From: Rusavskia elegans
Taxonomy: Eukaryota > Ascomycota > Lecanoromycetes > Teloschistales > Teloschistaceae
DNA: 64,000 nt
NCBI GenBank assembly: GCA_011316305.1
Contig: SAUG01000006.1
Span: 328,311-392,310, forward strand
Direction of reading: 5' to 3'
In this document: piece after piece, positions 13,022-26,053 of the stretch
Layout: every line of letters starts with the position of its first letter
How positions within the stretch are numbered: position 1 is the stretch's first letter
The notes under the pieces: model-generated
Told to the model about the DNA's origin: nothing
What the model saw: the letters and a program-made list of their open reading frames with translations, nothing else
Database searches by the model: none
Program-made: the position numbers and the translations under genes

Positions 13022-14165
13022 TTTTTTAATTATTTTGAAATTGCTGGAATAGAAATTAGAAAAATTAGAAAAATAACTATAACGTAATTATTTTTATCGC
13101 TATCTAATAAAAGGTTTTCGATTATATAAAAAGGTTCTATATAAAAAATCTCGAATATAAAATATAGAAATAGTTTCTTTTCTAACTATATAATATCAAT
13201 TTTATCAAATTTATAGAATACGGTTTTATCGAAGATAATATTACAAGTCCGGATATTTTTATATTAGTTAAATATTTAGATATTATAGTTTTTTATTTCT
13301 TTATAATCTATAAAAAGTTTTATATAAATTCGAAATATCATTTTTTTTTATAAGAAATTAATTTATTAAACGGATATATTTTATATCTAAAAGTTTTTAA
13401 ATAATTAAAATTTAGCCGATAGATAGTTACTATTTAAAAAGAAATTTTCTATTTATATTTATTTATTGAAATACGATTTATTAAAAAGTCTACTATTAAT
13501 ATATACTAGAACTAAAAATAGATAGATTAATTTACTTTTATTTTTATAATTTTAGCTTTTATTATTAGAATTTCGCCTTTATATTCCGAATAACTATTTT
13601 ACGCTAGAGTATTCGGAGTTAATAGTTTCTATATAATATTTAATTCGGCGATAAATTTCTAAAACTTCTGGTCTAATAAAGTTTTTCTATTTAAACGGAT
13701 AAATACTATTTTTCTATTAAAGCGAATCTCGATTATTTTAATTATTTTACGAAGAATATCTAGTACTATATTTTTATAGCGATAAATAATGATTATTTAA
13801 AAGTCTGTTTCTATATATACGATGTATAAAACCTATTAATCTTTATTTAATATAGCTATTAATTAGATAAAATCGTATATAATACGATAGAAAGATTTAT
13901 TAGATATTTTTATTTTAAAAAGTAATTTTAATACGATCCGATAAACTTTTAATAATATATATACTTTATATTTATTTATTATAAAAACTTTATCTTTATT
14001 AATAACTTCTATCTTTTCAATAGTTTCGGCGAAATATTAGATAATATTATTACCGTCGTAAACGAAAAATTTGTATTAATTATATATATATCTCGATTTA
14101 ATTAATACTAGAGATATTACAATTAAAATTATAGTATTTAAAATTTTAACTAAATTATCTTCGAA
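13022..14165 (-). mobile_element. Ty1/copia relic D (integrase part)
   Basis: The minus-strand translation, read through RIP-made stops, has the pattern of a copia-type integrase. A YRIIYDF segment carries the first catalytic Asp. A later FIRLNRKTLL segment has Asn where the second Asp is expected. At about 13,553-13,625 comes a PNT.AQNSYSEYKGE box with the Glu, followed by residues like ...IANRT and ...TIYRLNLNYLKTF. Upstream, a Cys-rich pre-integrase motif is suggested with Cys changed to Tyr. The RT and RNase H parts should lie downstream, i.e. left of A1 and outside the window, so A1 has inserted into D. On the other side D is probably cut by gypsy element C. Family assignment rests on pattern recall, not on a search. 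Confidence 0.7.
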
Positions 14166-14169
14166 AAGA

Positions 14170-14420
14170 TAATTATAAAATAGATGTATTTCTAAAATAG
14201 TAATCGATTGTAGACAAGACGAAAGATATATTATAGAATTAATTTATATTCCAAAAAGACTAGAATATAGTCTAATAATAAAAGAAAAGAAAAAATAGAA
14301 AAAGATCGAAATCCGATACGCTAGCGACGTTCTAGCGACTAGACGGCGAGTTTCGTTTCTAAATATTTTAATTATATCTCTAAAATCTATATACTACGTC
14401 TAACGATTTATAATTACTTT
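14170..14420 (-). repeat. Candidate 3' LTR of element C
   Basis: Direct repeat of 36,870-37,117. Shared blocks include aattataaaatagat, the gacgttctagcgactagac box and the tctaacg end. Borders are approximate. Assignment to C rather than D is inferred from its position relative to the gypsy pol. Confidence 0.45.
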
Positions 14421-15696
14421 TTTTTAGTAATATTATTTCTAATATTATATTAATTATATTTAGATATTTATAGTATTTATTAAATAAATCTATTAATTTT
14501 ATAATTAGCTATAGAAATAAAAAAAAACAAAAAAAAAACTACTTTTTAGCTATTATTATAATCGGCTTTCTTTTATATATAACTATATTTTAATATTATA
14601 GATATATATTAAAATAAAGTTAAAAAAAATAATATTACTAAAAATCGAATCTAGATTTTCTAGATAGCAGTTTTTAATAAAATTATTCGGGTTTATTTCG
14701 TAAATCCGAATAAATTTACTAAAGACTATAGTATAGTCTAGATATTGTACTACTATATTATAGCACCGTAAAATAAAATTTATAACTTTATATTAATATA
14801 TATTTTTTAAGAAAATGAATTATATTTATAGATATATATTATATTTATATCGATATATATATAGTTTATAAATAATACTAGATAAAAGTTCTAATAAATA
14901 TAATTAAATCCGAATCTAATATAAATATTCGAAAATTCTAAATAGTAAATAAATATTCGAAACGATATAGTTCCGACGCGCTAGCGACGATATAATAATA
15001 TTTTATTTCGTAAATATTTTAATTTTTTATATTTTATTTATTCGAATAGTTTTTCGCTGTTTATATAAATTCTTTACTTTGATATATATAAGTATATCTT
15101 TTCTTCTATATATTAGATATTACGGCTATTTAACTAGTAATTATAGTAATATAAATCGTTTATATTCTATTTTCGAATATTCGAAAAATTATCTTACTAA
15201 TATTTGTTCTAAATAAAAAAAATAAAAAAAATCTATTCGATTATAAAATAATAAAATGCTTTCTATAATATTAGTTTAAAGCTAACTATAATAAATACTT
15301 TATTCTTTTAACTCGGCTGTAAAGTAAATAATAAATATTTATCGGTTTACGATTTAAAATAAAAAAAATTTTTCTTTCGATAATTATAAATTTATAAAGA
15401 AGTTTATTTTAGATATTATAAATATTATTAAATATATCTCTATTTCTAATACGATATTATATAATTTTATATAGATATCTATAACTTTTAACTTTTTCGC
15501 GGCGATATTAAATTCTATTTTTAAACGCCTGGATATATATAAATACGCTAACTAAAATCTAGTTTAAAAGAATTAAACTATATAGATTAAACTAGCTACT
15601 TTAAAATATAAACTTTATAAATATAAAACGTAGCGGGCTGTTATCGTTTCTATTTTTTTTTTATAAAATTTCGGCTTTTTTTCGCGTTTATTATTT

Positions 15697-16145
15697 TATT
15701 ATAGAGCTACCTGGAGGTCCGATAACTTCAAAAGATGGTTGGATTTATTAATATATTTATAGACGGAAGTATAAAGAGTAATTATTTAAATTTATTTAAA
15801 AATAAATTAGTTAATTATTAGAGTAGTATATAGCGATAACTAATAAATTAAATACGAATTATAAAAGTATCGAGTTTGGAATCTATATAAATAAATAAAA
15901 TCTTCTATTATTTAGATTATTTATAGATTAAAATTACTAAATTAGCTTTATTTTATAGTATTTACTTACTAAAACTACTAAAATTAAAGTATTTATAATA
16001 TTTATTTACTAAAACTACTAAAATATCTTTTAATACTAATATCTAGCTATTCAATATATTTTTACCTATCGAAACGTAATAGAAAATCTAATACTATATT
16101 AAATATTACCGTATTTTCTAAAATACGCCGCCTATATTTATAATA
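15697..16145 (-). repeat. 3' LTR of B2
   Basis: 449 bp; same family as the 470-bp LTRs of B1 but with fewer internal tandem units. Starts tattata and ends tataata (RIP forms of tgttata and tataaca). Confidence 0.88.
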
Positions 16146-17369
16146 TTAGGTTTTTTCTTTAGATTTTTTATTTCGAAAAATCTTCCGTCTTTTTTTTTAT
16201 AGATAAAAGGAAAAGATTATTAATTAAAAATTATTATAAAAAAGTTCTATTATTAGATATCGGTATATTAGCTATACGTTTTTATCGGAATTAATTTTAG
16301 TTAAAAATATTTTATTATATTAATAAAGATTCCGAGAAATATATTAAATATATAAAATAAATTTATTTTTATAACTTTATTCCGTTAGATACTACGCGTT
16401 AATATCGTTTTGAAAATAAATATAAAAAGTTAAAAAAAAAATTATATAAAATATATATAAAATATTAGTATCTATTTTATTAGTTTAATTATATTAAAAA
16501 AGAATAGAGTATTATAATTAATAGTAAACTATAAAATATTAAAAAATTAGAACGAAAAAAAGTTTTTATAAATCTGTTTTTATTTATTAATCTAGATTTT
16601 TTTATTAATATAGCTTCCGAGTAGATTATCCTATCTAGCGATTTCGGCTAATTAATAATTTTTTAATTTTCTTTAATAGAACTATTATAGAGCCTTCTAG
16701 TAGTTTACTAAATATTTTTTAGATTTTTTAATATTTTCTAAAATAAAATAACCTTTCTATTTAATTAAATAGTTCTAACCTTTTTACTATAGAATCTTTT
16801 CGACTATAAAGATATCTTTTTTCTATATTTTAAAATTAAATATTTATTATAATAGTATTCCGAAATCGGCTAGTTTTAAAAAAAATATAAAAAATACCGA
16901 GTATATTTTAATATTTTTAAGTAAATCGAATTTAGAATTCTAAAGTCCTTTAATTACTTTAATCGAAAATAGTCCGACTTTAATATAATTAAATTTTTTA
17001 TTTAAAGTCCTCGTTTTTAGGTTTTTTATAAAAAGGTATATTTTATTTCTTTTCTTTAATTAAAATACTATTTTTCGTTTTTTATTTTAGTAATTACCTG
17101 AATATTTCTATATTTTTAAGATAGTTCTATAGATTTTTTTCTAAATATTAATTTTATATATTACTAATTCCGCTAATATATATAGTAGCGATTATTTAAA
17201 TAAATTCGAATTTTTTCTATTATTAATATAGAACGATATTTCTTTAGTTATATCTAATTTCTTTATATTAAATACTAATTATACTATTAGTAAAAACGAA
17301 ATATAATTGTTTTAAACGTTATTAATATAATATTTTAGGTATTATTCTAAAATCTAATTAATATATTTT

Positions 17370-17795
17370 GGCTTGGATAGCGCAGCGACAACGTTACGTA
17401 ATCTGGAGGTCCGGCGGATCCAGCGCTCTTCGGAGTTAACGGAATTAATTCGACCGGTCGGGGGTTCGAATCCCTCGAAGGTTAACTAATATTTAAGTTT
17501 TTTCTATCGATTAAAAATCGATTTTATATAGAGTTTTTATATAGAAAGCTTATATAATAGATCGTCTCGGCCTAGCCCGATCGATCGAAGTAAAACGAGT
17601 TAATTAAAATTAAATAGATTACGGTTTCCCTTTGGATTTTAGTCCAGATCTAGCTTCTTCGGGAGTTCTAAATTCGAGTTTTTAGTAAAATACTTAAATA
17701 CTAAATAATTACGTAATCTAATCGAATTAGCGCCTCTAACGTTAAATTCGTAAAAGACTAAAATTAAAAATCCGAATGATTAATCGTATATATTG
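17370..17795 (+). mobile_element. tRNA-derived SINE, copy 2, inserted in B2
   Basis: This 426-bp insertion is flanked by the 14-bp direct repeat aattaatatatttt (17,356-17,369 and 17,796-17,809). The uninterrupted site is visible in B1 near 7,765. The head starts ggcttggatagcgcagc (A-box region), and the B box ggttcgaatcc lies near 17,465. It is the same length as copy 1 and in opposite orientation. The tail ends in tcgtatata as in copy 1. It is non-coding, so mobilisation would have needed a LINE supplied in trans. No LINE is seen in the window. Confidence 0.82.
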
Positions 17796-18265
17796 AATTA
17801 ATATATTTTATCTTTCTATTTATTATCGGATAAAAGATTATTAATATTTTAATTTTAATATTAAATAAAAGAATAAAGATTTTCTAATAATTTAAAGGAA
17901 AGAATTTATTTCTATTATTTATTAATACTTTTAGTAGTCTATAGTATCGAAATAGTTAATCTAAAATAAAAAATCTAATTTATTTTATTATAAAATCTTT
18001 TTATATTAGAATTATATAAATATATTTCGGAAATCTATCTAATATATTAAATATTAAATCGTATTTTATATTTGTTATCAGATTTTTCGATTTTAAAAAT
18101 TTAATAATAAAGTCTAATATAACTTTTTTTATAGTAAATCCGATAGTTTCTAATATTAGATCTTTCTATAACGAGTATATATACTATATTTAATTTATTT
18201 ATAATTAAAATATTTTTTAATATATATTTCGACGCGGTATTTTATATTAGAAAATTGATAATATT

Positions 18266-18425
18266 TAGACTGGCCATTTCGGTCCAAAGTAGCGACTCGA
18301 CTTCGCGATAAACGTAGCTAACGCGTCAAAATTACTAGTTAAAGTTTGTTTCCTTTCTAATACGGTTAGAAACTTTGGTCGGTTTTTTCGATCCGAGTTC
18401 GAAATCCGATAAAACGGCCAGATTA
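18266..18425. mobile_element. hAT-like MITE, 160 bp, inserted in B2
   Basis: It begins tagactggcc and ends ggccagatta, which are imperfect terminal inverted repeats. It is flanked by an 8-bp target repeat, ataatatt (18,258-18,265) and gtaatact (18,426-18,433), differing only by RIP-type transitions. B1 shows the empty site near 8,230. An 8-bp duplication and very short inverted ends point to the hAT superfamily. It encodes nothing. A relative with the same ends is at 42,539-50,286. Confidence 0.65.
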
Positions 18426-18742
18426 GTAATACTATTATAAATGTTATATTATTTTTATTAAATCTAGATACTTTTATAATATTTTATCATAGTATTCTTT
18501 AATCTATTCGTCGATTTTATTATCTAGTATTTATGGTTTTTCTTTTTTAATAGAAAACTATTTCCAATCGTTTTTAAATATACGCAACGTAGTATTTATT
18601 TTATATTAATTTACTAATAGTAATCTATTTTTATCAATTTTTAAAGATATTATTATTAAAAACCTTTTTCGTTTTTATATAATTAATTCTTCGATTTAAA
18701 ACGTCTATTTTTTTATTTTCTATATCTAAAATATAGTATATT

Positions 18743-18956
18743 TGTAGTAGTCAGAATTCTAAACTATATGAACGGCTTAAATAGATATAGAATATATATT
18801 AGGATTATATAATTATATATAAATTCGGATACTAACTAATTCGATCGCTAATTATAAAAATAGATATAGAAGTAAATATAGATCTAGTATAGAGATATTT
18901 ATATATATAAATACTTTACTTTTCTATAGTTATAGGAAATTAGTATAGAATTCTAT
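18743..18956 (+). repeat. 5' LTR of A2
   Basis: 214 bp, starts tgtagtagtca and ends gaattctat. It is repeated at 25,840-26,053. Confidence 0.88.
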
Positions 18957-21900
18957 ACTAGTAGTAATAACTTTTTAAAACTATAAACGATCTACTTTTA
19001 CTTTATTATTAAAGTTTTTTTAAACCGATTTTATCTATTTTTATAAACGAAATTCTCTAAACTCGAATATAAATTTCTAAATAAAATATTTCTTTTATTT
19101 TTAATTTAATACTAATATAAAGCGAATAATAGTATATAATAAAAATATAGTCTTTTTTAAAATTTATATAAATTAGAAGTTTCGTTAGGAAATTCTTTTA
19201 AATAATTTATTTATAATCTAATTCGCTACTATCCCTACTATAGAAAAAAATATTTCTAGAAAAGGCGTTAGTTTCGAGGGTACCTTAAATACTTTCGGAA
19301 ATAACGATTTTTATAATAGCGATAACGAAAATAGATCTAGTAGTAGATATAATCGACCTTTTAATCGTTTTCGTATAAACCGTAGAAGTAGTTATACCGG
19401 TTTAGATTATTATCGTTCCCGTTATAGTAGTTCTAATCTAGAGCTACTAGGACTTCCTAGTAGAAAATTTAATCCGCCGTTATATAGGTCTATTCTTTCT
19501 AATATCTCTAATATTTCTATAGCCTATATAGTATAGAACGCCTATAATAAAAAACCTTCTAACTTTAAAGATTATAAATATAACTACTATATTATCTATA
19601 TCTTACTCTACTACTATAAATACTACTATTTATTCTATAGTATTACTATTACGGATCTCGTTTTCCATTATAATTAGTACTTTATTAATAATACTAAACC
19701 GTAGTACGTTAAATAGATTTCTAATCTAAATAAAAATTTCTAGAAATATTTTAAAAAGACCTTTTTAATATAATAGAATAAATCGAATTTTATAGAAAAC
19801 GCTTTAGCTATTTAGTATAAATTAGCCTAGAATAAAAAATTTAGCGATATTAAAAATTACTACTTTATTTTTATTAAATCGTATATAGATATTAAAGGTA
19901 AAATTAGTAAATATACTACTTTAGAATATTTTATCGATTATTTAAAATCTAATATCTAGATAACTACTAAAAGATATTTCGCTTTATAATAATAAAATAG
20001 ATAACTAATAAATTTTATAAATATTATAAACGTTATAACGATATTTAAAAAGATTACTATTAAATATTATAGTAACCGGGATACTATAGTTTTCTCGACG
20101 ATCGAATAATCTAATATCGCCGAAATCAACTCTATAGATACTAATCGAGGTAGTCGAGATAGCCGTGGTCGAGGCCGAGGCGGTCGAAAAGAAGAAAATA
20201 GACGAAGGAGGTCTAATAGCTCTAATAGGTACTATAATTATAGAACATCTAGCTATTATAAAAAAAATTACCGGAACGTTTATATTCCGGGATATATTCT
20301 TAAAAATTAGACCTTTTCTAAAAAGAAAAACCTATCGGTAACTACTAATAATAGGTCGTCGGAAAATATCTAGCGTTATACGTATCCGGATATACGTATA
20401 ATACTAATATAAATCCTTTAATAGTAGAAGAATAGCTTAGTTTAATTAAGATACGGATTAAAAAATTAGAAATAACTTTTAAAAAGATATCAGAAGAGGC
20501 TTTAATTACTTTCTATAATATAATACCGTCGCTTAAAAATATATAAGATAGTAAACGACTTTTATATATAAATCGATTATCGGAATTTAATAGATAGATA
20601 TAGTTCGACCTAGAAATTAGTAGAAATTACTTCGAAGTCTTCGCTAATTTAGGTATTATTAATTACTTTATTACTAGACGTATTATTAATCTACTAGAAT
20701 TAAAACTTTTATAGTTAATAGGTAAAGTACGGTTCGAAAGCGGTAAGATTATAGATGTTTTAGAAGCGATAAAGCTTTTATAGTTTTATAGAACCTTTTT
20801 TACTATTACTTTTTATATAATATTAGATATAAATTATAATTTAATTTTCGGGAAAGATTTCTAGAAGTAATATAATTTAATACCTAACTATAATATCTTA
20901 GAAATACGAATTTAAAAGAATAGAATTATATATTAGTTATATAACGCTTTAAATATCTATTATTTATAATTTTTTAAAAATATTCTAATCGAATTTTTCG
21001 AAATTAATTTTAGAAGATTTAAATAATTAATTAGAAAAGGCGTATAGATCTATCTATATATTATATAAAATAAATCCGACTTTCCGAAATAATTTAACCC
21101 GGTCTAGAAAATAATAGGCTATATAGAACTAGATAGAATTTTCGATCTAAAATTATTAGATTATTATTAAAATAATTTTCTAATAAAATTACTACCGAAA
21201 AAGCTATTAGATTATATTATTAAAACCGGCGAAACTCGGCTTAGTAATTAAATTTACTATAGTTTATTTTCTAGATAAAATAAGAAATAGAAATATTAGA
21301 TTAAATATTTTACCGAATAAAAATTAATTCGATTAAATTAATTTTTTTAGAATATATCTATTTTTTTTACTAAAAGAATAGATAGTAGCTAGTATATATA
21401 TATCGACTATCGAAGCTTTAATAGTATAACTATAAAAAATATATATCTATTATTTAAAATTTAAAATTATCTAAATACTATTTGAATAATAAAGTACTTT
21501 AGTAAAATTAATCTAATAAACGGTTACTAGCAGATTAATATTATTAATAAAAATTATAGAAAAACGGTTTTTAATATTAAAGCTAGTAAATATAAATTTT
21601 TCGTTATATTTTTTAAATTAACGAACGTATCTATAATATTCTAAACTATAATAAATAATATATTTAGACTATTTTTCGATAATTTTATAATTATTTACTT
21701 TAATAATATCTTAATCTATTCGAAGAATAAAGAGGAGTATATATAGTATATTAAAGCTATTATAGAAGTATTTAAAAAAATTAACTATTTATAAAATCTT
21801 TAAAATACCTATTTTATTAAAAGTATATTAAATTCTATAGATATATTATTAGTAATAGAAAAGCCCGTATAGATATAGCGAAAGTAAAAACTATTAGAGA

Positions 21901-24900
21901 CTAGCCGCCGCTATAAACGGTATATAATATATAGTCTTTTTTAAAATTATATATTTATTACCGTAGATCTATAGAAAATTTCGCGTTAATATACAGACCT
22001 TTCTATAAATTAATCTAGAGTATAAAAAATAAAAAATATAAATTAATTCGAATAAATTTCTCCGCTCGAAATAAATACGAACTAATTAAAAAAATTATAA
22101 TAAATAATAAAATATTTATTTAACCCGATATATATCTACTTTTTATTATTAAAATAGATATTTCCGATTTTAGATAGAGCGCCGTTTTTTATTAGTTTAA
22201 TATCGATAGTATTAAATAGCTTATTACTTTTAAAAATAAGGTATTTATATCTATAGAATATAATTACGCTATCTATAAATAAGAACTTTTTACTATTAAA
22301 GAATTTCTATAGCGATAGCGCTACTATATTAAAAACGGAATAACTATAACTATTAGAACGGATTATATAGGTTTATAATATTTTAAAACTACTATTAAAT
22401 TTTCTAGAAAACTCGTTTACTAGCTCGTAGAATTCGGGGAATATAAATTCGATATTAAATATAAACCAGACAGTAAAATAATAGTAGTAGATATTCTAAA
22501 TTAAAAAGGAAACTTCTAATTATTTACCGACGAAATTAATAATTATACGATTTAATTTAATAACGCTATTAGAATTTATATAAAATCTAGAACTCTATCT
22601 AATAATCCGGAAATAAAAGCTATTTTAGAAAAATATAAATATTATTTCCGAGTTAAAAATAATATAATATAGTACTAAAACTCGTTATAATATAATTAGA
22701 TATTCTATATTCTAATATAGGCTTATATAAATTTCCTGGACTATATCTATAAATAATATAGTTACTATTCGTACGAAATAATAATAGATATTATTCGTAT
22801 AAAATAGTAGTAGCCCGAAATAAAAAAAGATATTAAATATTATATTAAATACAATTTTAAATATTAATTTACTACTATCTTTTATAATATTAAATAGGAT
22901 ATAATATATTTTTCTAGTACCTAGAAAAATAAATTAAATTCTTTTAAACGCTAGAAATTCGATTTTATTAATCCTTTACTAGAAACTAACTAGAGTAATA
23001 AATAGATTATAACTACGATTAGATATACTATTAGATAGTCTATAGTTTAATCGCTTCTAAATATAATAGTAAAATACTAGCCGAATTTATTATTTATCGA
23101 ATCTACTATAATTATAGCTTTCCGAAAGAAATTATTACTAATCGAAATATAAACCTTTAGATTCTAACTATAGACAAGGTATACCGCCTGCTAGGAATTA
23201 AATATCGAGATACGACGTTTTATTATCTATAAATAAATAATACTATCGAAAGATTTAATAGAGTTTTCGGAAAAATATTTACTAAATATTATATCGGACA
23301 GCCGAAAAAAACTTAGAATCTTTATTTAAACTGAATTCTATTTACTATACGTATTCGTATATATATAACTACTAGATTTTTCTCCTTTTTTTATTTTATA
23401 ATATTAATCTAATATTACTAATTAATACTTCTAGCTCTTTTCCGGAAAAATATAATAAAAAAATCGATTATATACCGTTTCTTTCGCGCGATTAAATTAA
23501 AGTATTTAAAGATATAATAGTATAAATAAAAACTAATAGAATGATATAGAATTTAAAAATAAAAAATAATACTTTTATTAAAAGAAATATAGTTTTAATT
23601 AGAATTAAATATATTTAAAAATTCGAGGTTAACTAGTATAATCTATATAAGATTATTTAAACGGAGATTTTAAATATCTATATTTTTAAACCTTCTATTA
23701 AATTAGCTAATAAATACGTAATTAGTAGAAATCGTATAAAGAAGTATTTTATAAAAGAAAAGATTACTATTAGATAGAGAATATTTTTTAGATATAAAAG
23801 ACTAAAAAAAGTTACTATAAAGTAGTTTCCGCTAGGCGGAAAATATAAACGAAGAAGACTTTATAAATTAAAGCTAGTAGAAAATCCAGATAATAATTAT
23901 TTACCTAAATTTAAATCTATATCTAAAAATAATATCCGCGAAAAAAGTAATAATAAAATATAAACTTTAAAAAAAAAAAGAAATTAATTAGATTTTTAGT
24001 TTTATTTATTATTTTATATATATATATATAGTAAAATATACTCTAATTTTAAATTAGATATTATATTTTTACTTTTTATTTATTTTAAAAAAAAGTTATT
24101 CTCGTTAATTTCCTATAGAATAAAGAGTAAATAAAGATATAAATAATTCTAAAATAATATTAAAGCGGAGATTTTTACTAATTTATAAAATTATATTTAA
24201 TAAAGATTTAATAATAACTTTAGATACGGTTTTTTATTCTAGGATATATACGATATATATTCTTTAATTAAAAAAATTTAAATCGAAAATTCGATAAATT
24301 AAATCCTTTTTATATTCTAATATAAAGCGAAAATATAATAGAATCGGCTTTTATAATATAATTATTATATTTTAATTATAGCTACGCCGAAGTCTAAATA
24401 ACTATTTACTATTTCTTAGTTTTAGTATATCTATCGTCTTTAACGAGGCTAAAGTTCCTATTAAAAATTAGAACGATTTTCATTAATAAAATTAAAGTCT
24501 ATATATTTATATTTCCTTTTATTTTAGAATCGATCTATTTAATATTAAACTATTATATATTATATTTTAAAGATATATATATAACAGGCCTTATAGTAAA
24601 CCGTACGGGCGTTAGTAAAAATAGCCGGTAAAAATAATATATTTTCTAGACCCGAAGGCGCTAAAAAGAAAAAAAATAATCTTTAAAAAAATATAGGACC
24701 GAGCTGAAAATCTAATTATATATAATTAATCTCCGATAAAAATATATAGTTAAATAAATTCGTGGCCTTTAATATATATAATAGAAATTAAACTAATAGA
24801 TAACTACTAGCTCTTTTTCTTTTAACTATATTTACTAATAAAGTTTCGGTTTAGATTATAGAAAATTTATCCTCGTATCTAGATTTATTAGAATTATTAA

Positions 24901-25839
24901 TAATAGGCCAGGAAAGTAAATTTAGAAGACTAAAATCTCTATTATTTTATAGAAAATCGAGCGGAAAAATATTATAGTCTATAATTCGCTTTAACGACAA
25001 TTAATATAATTATAGTAGAATAGGAAAAAGCGGTATAGAATTATTATTTATATAGCTTCTAGCTTTCGTATCCGCTCGTTTTTTAGAAGATTACGGAATT
25101 TATATCTATAATAGAAATTCTATACTAACTATAGATTACGATCTATATAAAAATAAATACGGATATTTATTTTAGTAATATTTCTATAAATAATTACTAT
25201 ATATACTTCCGAATTTCTATCGTATATTTATATAGTATACGAAAAGACGGGTAATATCGCTAAAATAAAAGCTATAAAATTTACTCGCTAAAATTTTATA
25301 TAGCTAGAATAAAATTAGTCGTTTAAAAGGAAATAGATTATATATATCTCAAAAACGATATAATTATTTAAAAATAGTATTAAGCTTTTATAGATATATA
25401 ATCTAGATAAATCGGCTAAGTTTACTAAAATATTCTATACGAATTTTAATATTTTAACGCCGGAAATTATTAGAAAAGATAACGCTTCCCGAAATAAATT
25501 AACGGAACTATTAATATAAACGATACCTCTATTAAATAGCTTAATTTATAAAATCTATTACTATATAAAGATAGTAATTACTTCTATAAATAATAATTAT
25601 TACTTTATTAACTCGCTATCTATTATTCTATTAGAATTTTATAATAATTTTAATTGCCGCCGAGTTAGATACAATATATTATAATAGTTATTTCTACTAT
25701 TATTAGAATAGATAATCGATAATATTATTAAAAGGAAAAGTTCCGAAAGTCAAAAAGTTCGAGGTTATAGTAGTCGATAGCGAGCTCCTATTAATACACT
25801 TATTTACTTCTATGTAAATCGTACGAAGGAAGAGAAAAG

Positions 25840-26053
25840 TATAGTGATCAAAATTCTAAACCATACGAACGGTTTAAAAGATTATAAAATATATATTAGA
25901 ATTATATAGTTATATACGAATTCGGATACTAATTAATCCGGTCGCTAATTATAAAAGCGGGTATAGAAACAAATATAAATCTAGCGTGGAAATACTTGTA
26001 TATATAAATGCTTTACTTTTTTATAGTTATAGGAAATCAGTTTGAAATTTTAT
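25840..26053 (+). repeat. 3' LTR of A2
   Basis: 214 bp, preceded immediately by a polypurine tract. It retains more CA/TG than the 5' LTR. Confidence 0.88.

Larger units (their letters stand above)
18743..26053 (+). mobile_element. Ty3/gypsy element A2, full length, RIP-mutated, inserted in B2
   Basis: This 7,311-bp element has 214-bp LTRs at 18,743-18,956 and 25,840-26,053. It is flanked by a likely 5-bp duplication atatt (18,738-18,742 and 26,054-26,058), which is weak evidence in such AT-rich DNA. Coding is on plus. An Arg/Gly-rich stretch at about 20,150-20,200 precedes a zinc knuckle at 20,230-20,271 with Cys/His changed to Tyr. The RT core at 21,672-21,731 reads FFDNFIIIYFNNIL. A polypurine tract gaaggaagagaaaag lies directly before the 3' LTR. 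It is the same family as A1 and A3, in opposite orientation. All frames are broken. Confidence 0.9.

Noticed and set aside
14689..14717. Hairpin attcgggttta...taaatccgaat
   Set aside because: Short inverted repeat in RIP-mutated element C sequence. In such AT-rich DNA it has little meaning without further copies.
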